Source: Lancefieldella parvula (GTDB lineage Bacteria > Actinomycetota > Coriobacteriia > Coriobacteriales > Atopobiaceae). Taken from it: DNA of 64,000 nucleotides. Position 1 is the first letter of the stretch. Each line of letters starts with the position of its first letter. The translations under genes were made by a program, and so were the position numbers. Below are positions 60,986-64,000 of this stretch, piece by piece. Where the stretch lies: the NCBI GenBank assembly GCA_023300185.1, contig CP097092.1:1-64000 (forward strand), written 5' to 3'. The notes beneath the pieces are model-generated. The model was given only the letters and a program-made list of their open reading frames with translations, ran no database searches and was not told the DNA's origin.

Positions 60986-62830
60986 ATGGCAAACAACGTT
61001 CCACAGGCTCCTCAGCGTCCCGATGTGCCTGAGCAGAACCTGCGACTTTCAGGAGATGTCTTTATTCCAGCTCAAGTAAGCGCTGGTCAGGTTCCTGTTC
61101 TTGATCGCTCCGAGCTCAAACTGCCTTCTGACCTCAAAGTGTTCTGGATGCTGCTTAAGGTTCAGATCACCATGATTTGGACTACGCAGGTTATAGGTGC
61201 TCGAAAGAATTTTGAGAGAAAAGTTGGCGCAAATGCTCTGCCTATTGTCGGTGGCGTTTTTGCAGTTGTTGGCGCACTCTTTATGATGGTCTACATCTAT
61301 GGCGTTTCAACAACTTTAGCCATTGCCGGCTTCACAAGGCTGCTGCCTCTCGCAGGAATTCTAGCTGGCGCTTTACCTGGTGTTATCCTGACATTTGTAA
61401 AGGCCAATGGCGTGCTTTTTGCGTACAAGGATTACGACTTTATCATGTCGCTTCCAATCAAAAAGAGCACCATTATTTATTCTCGCGTAGCAGCTCTGTA
61501 TGCTGCAGAGGGTATCTGGTCTATCACCATTATGCTGCCAGTCTTTTTGGCTTACTTTAGCTTTGAGGCAGTCACGCTTCCACGTTTGATTGGCGCTTTG
61601 TTTGCGCTTCTTCTTGGACCTAACCTTGCAGTTTCTGCTGCAATTCTCTTGGCTTTTGCGGTTGCAGCCCTTGCTGCAAAACTGCACTTCAAGTCACTCG
61701 GCGTGGTTATCGGCGGAGCGTTCGGTCTTCTATTTATGGTCGCTTATCTGTTCTTTATCTTTACGGTATCTTTCAATGCAGACAAGTTTGCCCCAGGTGT
61801 GGTGGGTAATTTCCGCGACACCGTCTTTAGCGTTGCAAGTTCAGTTGGCGTAGTTTATCTTCCATCGCTGTGGATTGCGGATTTCTTTAACTCCGGCTCC
61901 CTTATCAGTTTCTTACTGTTTGTTCTGGTTTCTGTTGGTGCTCCTGCAGCAATTGTGGCAATCATTTCTCGCTTCAACGACCGCATTAATGCGCTGGTAA
62001 GCGAGGATAAGGTCCAGAAGAAGTTCACCACCAAACAGATTTCCACCAAGTCCGCGACGCCTTTTGTTGCTCTGATTAGAAAAGAGATTCAGACCATCAC
62101 AGGTTACCCAGCAGTCTTTATAAACATGCTTTTTGGCTGCTTGCTGATGGTTATTCTCGCCTTTATTTCCATGTTCTTTAGCACGTCGTCTATCGTGGCC
62201 TACTTTGTTCCTGCGTCCGAGGTTCCGCGCTATCTACCTTTGGCAAGAACCATCTTTGGCATGATAACCACCTGGTTTGGCACCTCGATGTTCTGCGCTG
62301 CCAACTCCGCTGCTATTTCGTACTCGCTGGAAGGCCGCTCAAACTGGCTGATGGCAACTATGCCTGTATCTTCAAAGCAGATTTTTGGCGCAAAGATTGC
62401 CGTGAACATGCTTTACGTGCTCATTTTCAGCGTTGTGACTCAGATTTTCTTCCTAATTCCTGGTCACATCACCATTGAAACGGCCCTGAGAAACGTCATT
62501 CTGCCACTCTGCATTGTGTTCCTGGTGTCTAACGTTGGCCTGGCCATTGATATTCGTCGACCAAACTTTGACTGGACTTCTGTCATCGATATCACCAAGA
62601 GAAGCCTTTCGGTCACCGTATCTTCTCTTGCGGGCACGCTGGGCTCCATGTTTGTCATCGGTGGAACGTTCATGATGATGATCGCTCCAGTTATCGACTC
62701 ATTTAGCTCGTCAACGGGCGTGGTTAACGAGACGCTGCCAAACATTATCTTTGTTACGCTGTCGCTGGTGAACGCAATTATCGGCTACCTGATCTTTAAC
62801 AACACCGTTCACCGAGGAGTTAGAATCTAA
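60986..62830 (+). CDS. ABC transporter permease (exporter type)
   Basis: The 614-residue product has a polar N-terminus (MANNVPQAPQRPDVPEQ, related in style to the ATPase tail) and about twelve hydrophobic segments in two halves, with a cytoplasmic connector near residues 330-360. It lacks the EAA loop of importers, so it is probably an exporter of the ABC-2 kind. ATG 60986 is 2 bp after the ATPase gene. A terminator follows. The substrate is unknown. Confidence 0.88.
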   Translation: MANNVPQAPQRPDVPEQNLRLSGDVFIPAQVSAGQVPVLDRSELKLPSDLKVFWMLLKVQITMIWTTQVIGARKNFERKVGANALPIVGGVFAVVGALFMMVYIYGVSTTLAIAGFTRLLPLAGILAGALPGVILTFVKANGVLFAYKDYDFIMSLPIKKSTIIYSRVAALYAAEGIWSITIMLPVFLAYFSFEAVTLPRLIGALFALLLGPNLAVSAAILLAFAVAALAAKLHFKSLGVVIGGAFGLLFMVAYLFFIFTVSFNADKFAPGVVGNFRDTVFSVASSVGVVYLPSLWIADFFNSGSLISFLLFVLVSVGAPAAIVAIISRFNDRINALVSEDKVQKKFTTKQISTKSATPFVALIRKEIQTITGYPAVFINMLFGCLLMVILAFISMFFSTSSIVAYFVPASEVPRYLPLARTIFGMITTWFGTSMFCAANSAAISYSLEGRSNWLMATMPVSSKQIFGAKIAVNMLYVLIFSVVTQIFFLIPGHITIETALRNVILPLCIVFLVSNVGLAIDIRRPNFDWTSVIDITKRSLSVTVSSLAGTLGSMFVIGGTFMMMIAPVIDSFSSSTGVVNETLPNIIFVTLSLVNAIIGYLIFNNTVHRGVRI

Positions 62831-62918
62831 CTTTTGTGATGCATGCGGGTGGCGTTCTACAATTTCACGTCATTTACCTGCGGCAACATCACAAATTCTT
62901 CTGCCGAGAAGAAACTTT

Positions 62919-62965
62919 GAGGCACCCACCACATGTCGTTTATCGAATGGTGGGTGTCTCTTTTT
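62919..62965 (+). terminator. Terminator after the ABC permease
   Basis: GAGGCACCCACC (62919-62930) pairs with GGTGGGTGTCTC (62949-62960), then TTTTT. Confidence 0.9.
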
Positions 62966-63104
62966 GCGCTTTGCGGTACGGTAGGGTGGCTAGAGGTTTT
63001 CTTGTTCGGTAAGTAGCAGGAAGGGCCGAAGCATATCGCGCTAGACTCGGGCGCGTACTATCGGCTGACCTTCTCGGCTGCTTGCCGCAGTCAGAGGAGG
63101 CATC

Positions 63105-64000
63105 ATGGCCGAAAAAAATGTTTCTAAGGTAAAGAATGTGGTCCTGGTGGGCCAAGGTGGCGTGGGCAAAACCATGCTTGCCGAGGCAATGCTGCATCTG
63201 ACGGGTGCAACCACTCGTTTAGGCGGCCACGCAGGCACAAAGCCCACGCTTGATTACGATTCACAAGAGTCAGAGCGCGGATTCTCTATCTCTACTACTA
63301 TCGCACCAATTACCTGGGAAAATACACGCATTAACGTGCTTGATGCGCCGTGCTATCCTGACTTTGTAGGCGACGCCTATTCGGCAATGAGCGCTGTCGA
63401 GACTGCGCTGTTTGTCGTTGATGCAGCTAGTGGACCTGGCACTATTACCACCAGGCTTTGGTTTGCCGCTGAGGATCTGTCTCTCTGCCGCGCACTGTTT
63501 ATCAACCGCCTGGATCGCCCTGATGCAGATTACGAGACTGCAATGGCTATGCTCCAGGATCGTTTTGGCTCCTCGCTTGGTGCAGTGACCATTCCAATGG
63601 GTTCTGGCGAGGCGTTCTCCGGCATCATTGACGTTGTTCATCAGAAGGCTCGTAAGCTGGTAGATGGCAAGCCTGAGGTCACTGATATTCCTGCCGAGTT
63701 CCAAGCAGAGGCAGAGGCTGCTCGCGCTGCCCTGACCGAGCTGGTTGTTGAGGCCGACGATGAGCTGATGATGCGCTACCTTGAGGGCGGAGAAATTACG
63801 CAGGAAGAGCTTGAAGGCCTGCTGGGTAAGGCCCTTATGGAGCGCATTTTTGTTCCTGTCTTCTCCGGTTCTTGCGTCCGTGAAGAGGGCGTTATCTCCT
63901 TGCTTGACGCCGTTGATGGCTGGTTCCCAACTATGTCCGACTTTGGCCGTATTCCGCTGGTAAACGGCGAGCAGCTTGACATTTCACCTGATGACGAGCG
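63105..64000 (+). CDS. Elongation factor G-like translational GTPase, truncated by the window end
   Basis: From ATG 63105 (behind GAGGAGG) at least 298 codons are open to the window end. The G domain is EF-G-like but divergent: G1 GQGGVGKT, G3 DAPCYPDF instead of DTPGHVDF, and G4 NRLDR instead of NKxD. This pattern fits the EF-G2/FusA2-like paralogues of Actinobacteria rather than the essential FusA. Its biochemical role is unproven. The rest of the gene lies beyond position 64000. Confidence 0.85.
   Translation, partial: MAEKNVSKVKNVVLVGQGGVGKTMLAEAMLHLTGATTRLGGHAGTKPTLDYDSQESERGFSISTTIAPITWENTRINVLDAPCYPDFVGDAYSAMSAVETALFVVDAASGPGTITTRLWFAAEDLSLCRALFINRLDRPDADYETAMAMLQDRFGSSLGAVTIPMGSGEAFSGIIDVVHQKARKLVDGKPEVTDIPAEFQAEAEAARAALTELVVEADDELMMRYLEGGEITQEELEGLLGKALMERIFVPVFSGSCVREEGVISLLDAVDGWFPTMSDFGRIPLVNGEQLDISPDDE

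Overview
The window starts at the first base of dnaA and most resembles a small, roughly 46% GC actinobacterial chromosome of class Coriobacteriia, Atopobium/Lancefieldella type. This placement is an inference from gene order (dnaA-dnaN-recF-dciA-gyrB-gyrA followed by tRNA-Ile and tRNA-Ala), protein style, a class B sortase, SemiSWEET transporters and fermentative metabolism; no database was searched. If the origin lies just upstream of dnaA, the plus strand is the leading strand, and most genes lie on it.

Layout. 1-9.5 kb: replication and topology core. 9.5-10.5 kb: a bifunctional-nuclease-family gene (minus strand) and the tRNA-Ile/tRNA-Ala pair. 10.7-14.8 kb: iron-type ABC importer (Tat lipoprotein, fused permease, ATPase). 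14.8-19 kb: a frameshifted LacI-type regulator divergent from a fructose-family PTS (IIB, IIC) and a tagatose-bisphosphate aldolase accessory subunit. 19-22.5 kb: unknown gene, frameshifted typA/bipA, TRIC-type channel. 22.6-24.3 kb: two tRNA-Ser genes and a DUF4013 membrane protein with a long Ala/Pro tail. 24.5-29.3 kb: rpsF-ssb-rpsR-DUF2232-rplI and dnaB. 29.4-35.6 kb: purA, a DegV-PurD fusion, a Nudix hydrolase and an ABC exporter. 35.7-43.3 kb: small and membrane genes, pyridoxal kinase, purE, class B sortase, purF-purM-purN. 43.3-48 kb: acyltransferase, SemiSWEET, MmcQ/YjbR, phosphate transport (DUF47-Pit), TrmL. 48-56.8 kb: a variable region with an LPETG surface protein, a duplicated CPBP-protease tail around a SemiSWEET gene, a nucleoside phosphorylase, a RelB/YafQ toxin-antitoxin pair, and a frameshifted RlmD-type methyltransferase. 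57-64 kb: LDH-family dehydrogenase, a repeat-rich spacer, SPFH plus ribbon-helix-helix pair, an ABC exporter with Ala/Pro-rich tails, and a divergent EF-G-like GTPase cut by the window end.

Purine synthesis is spread over three loci (purA/purD, purE, purF/M/N), interleaved with housekeeping genes. Sortase (39 kb) and its likely LPETG substrate (48-51 kb) are near but unlinked.

Three observations stand out. First, the 9-mer TGGCGAGAA (or its complement) occurs 17 times, about half in non-coding DNA, twice as inverted pairs forming terminators, a pattern resembling DNA-uptake sequences. Second, five genes carry a single frameshift, all of +1 polarity, which points to a systematic one-base insertion (sequencing error or real decay). 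Third, several spacers hold strong unassigned structure: a perfect 38-bp palindrome, 31-bp direct repeats, two elements with 26-28-bp inverted ends, and a hairpin whose 3' arm is the ribosome binding site of a SemiSWEET gene.
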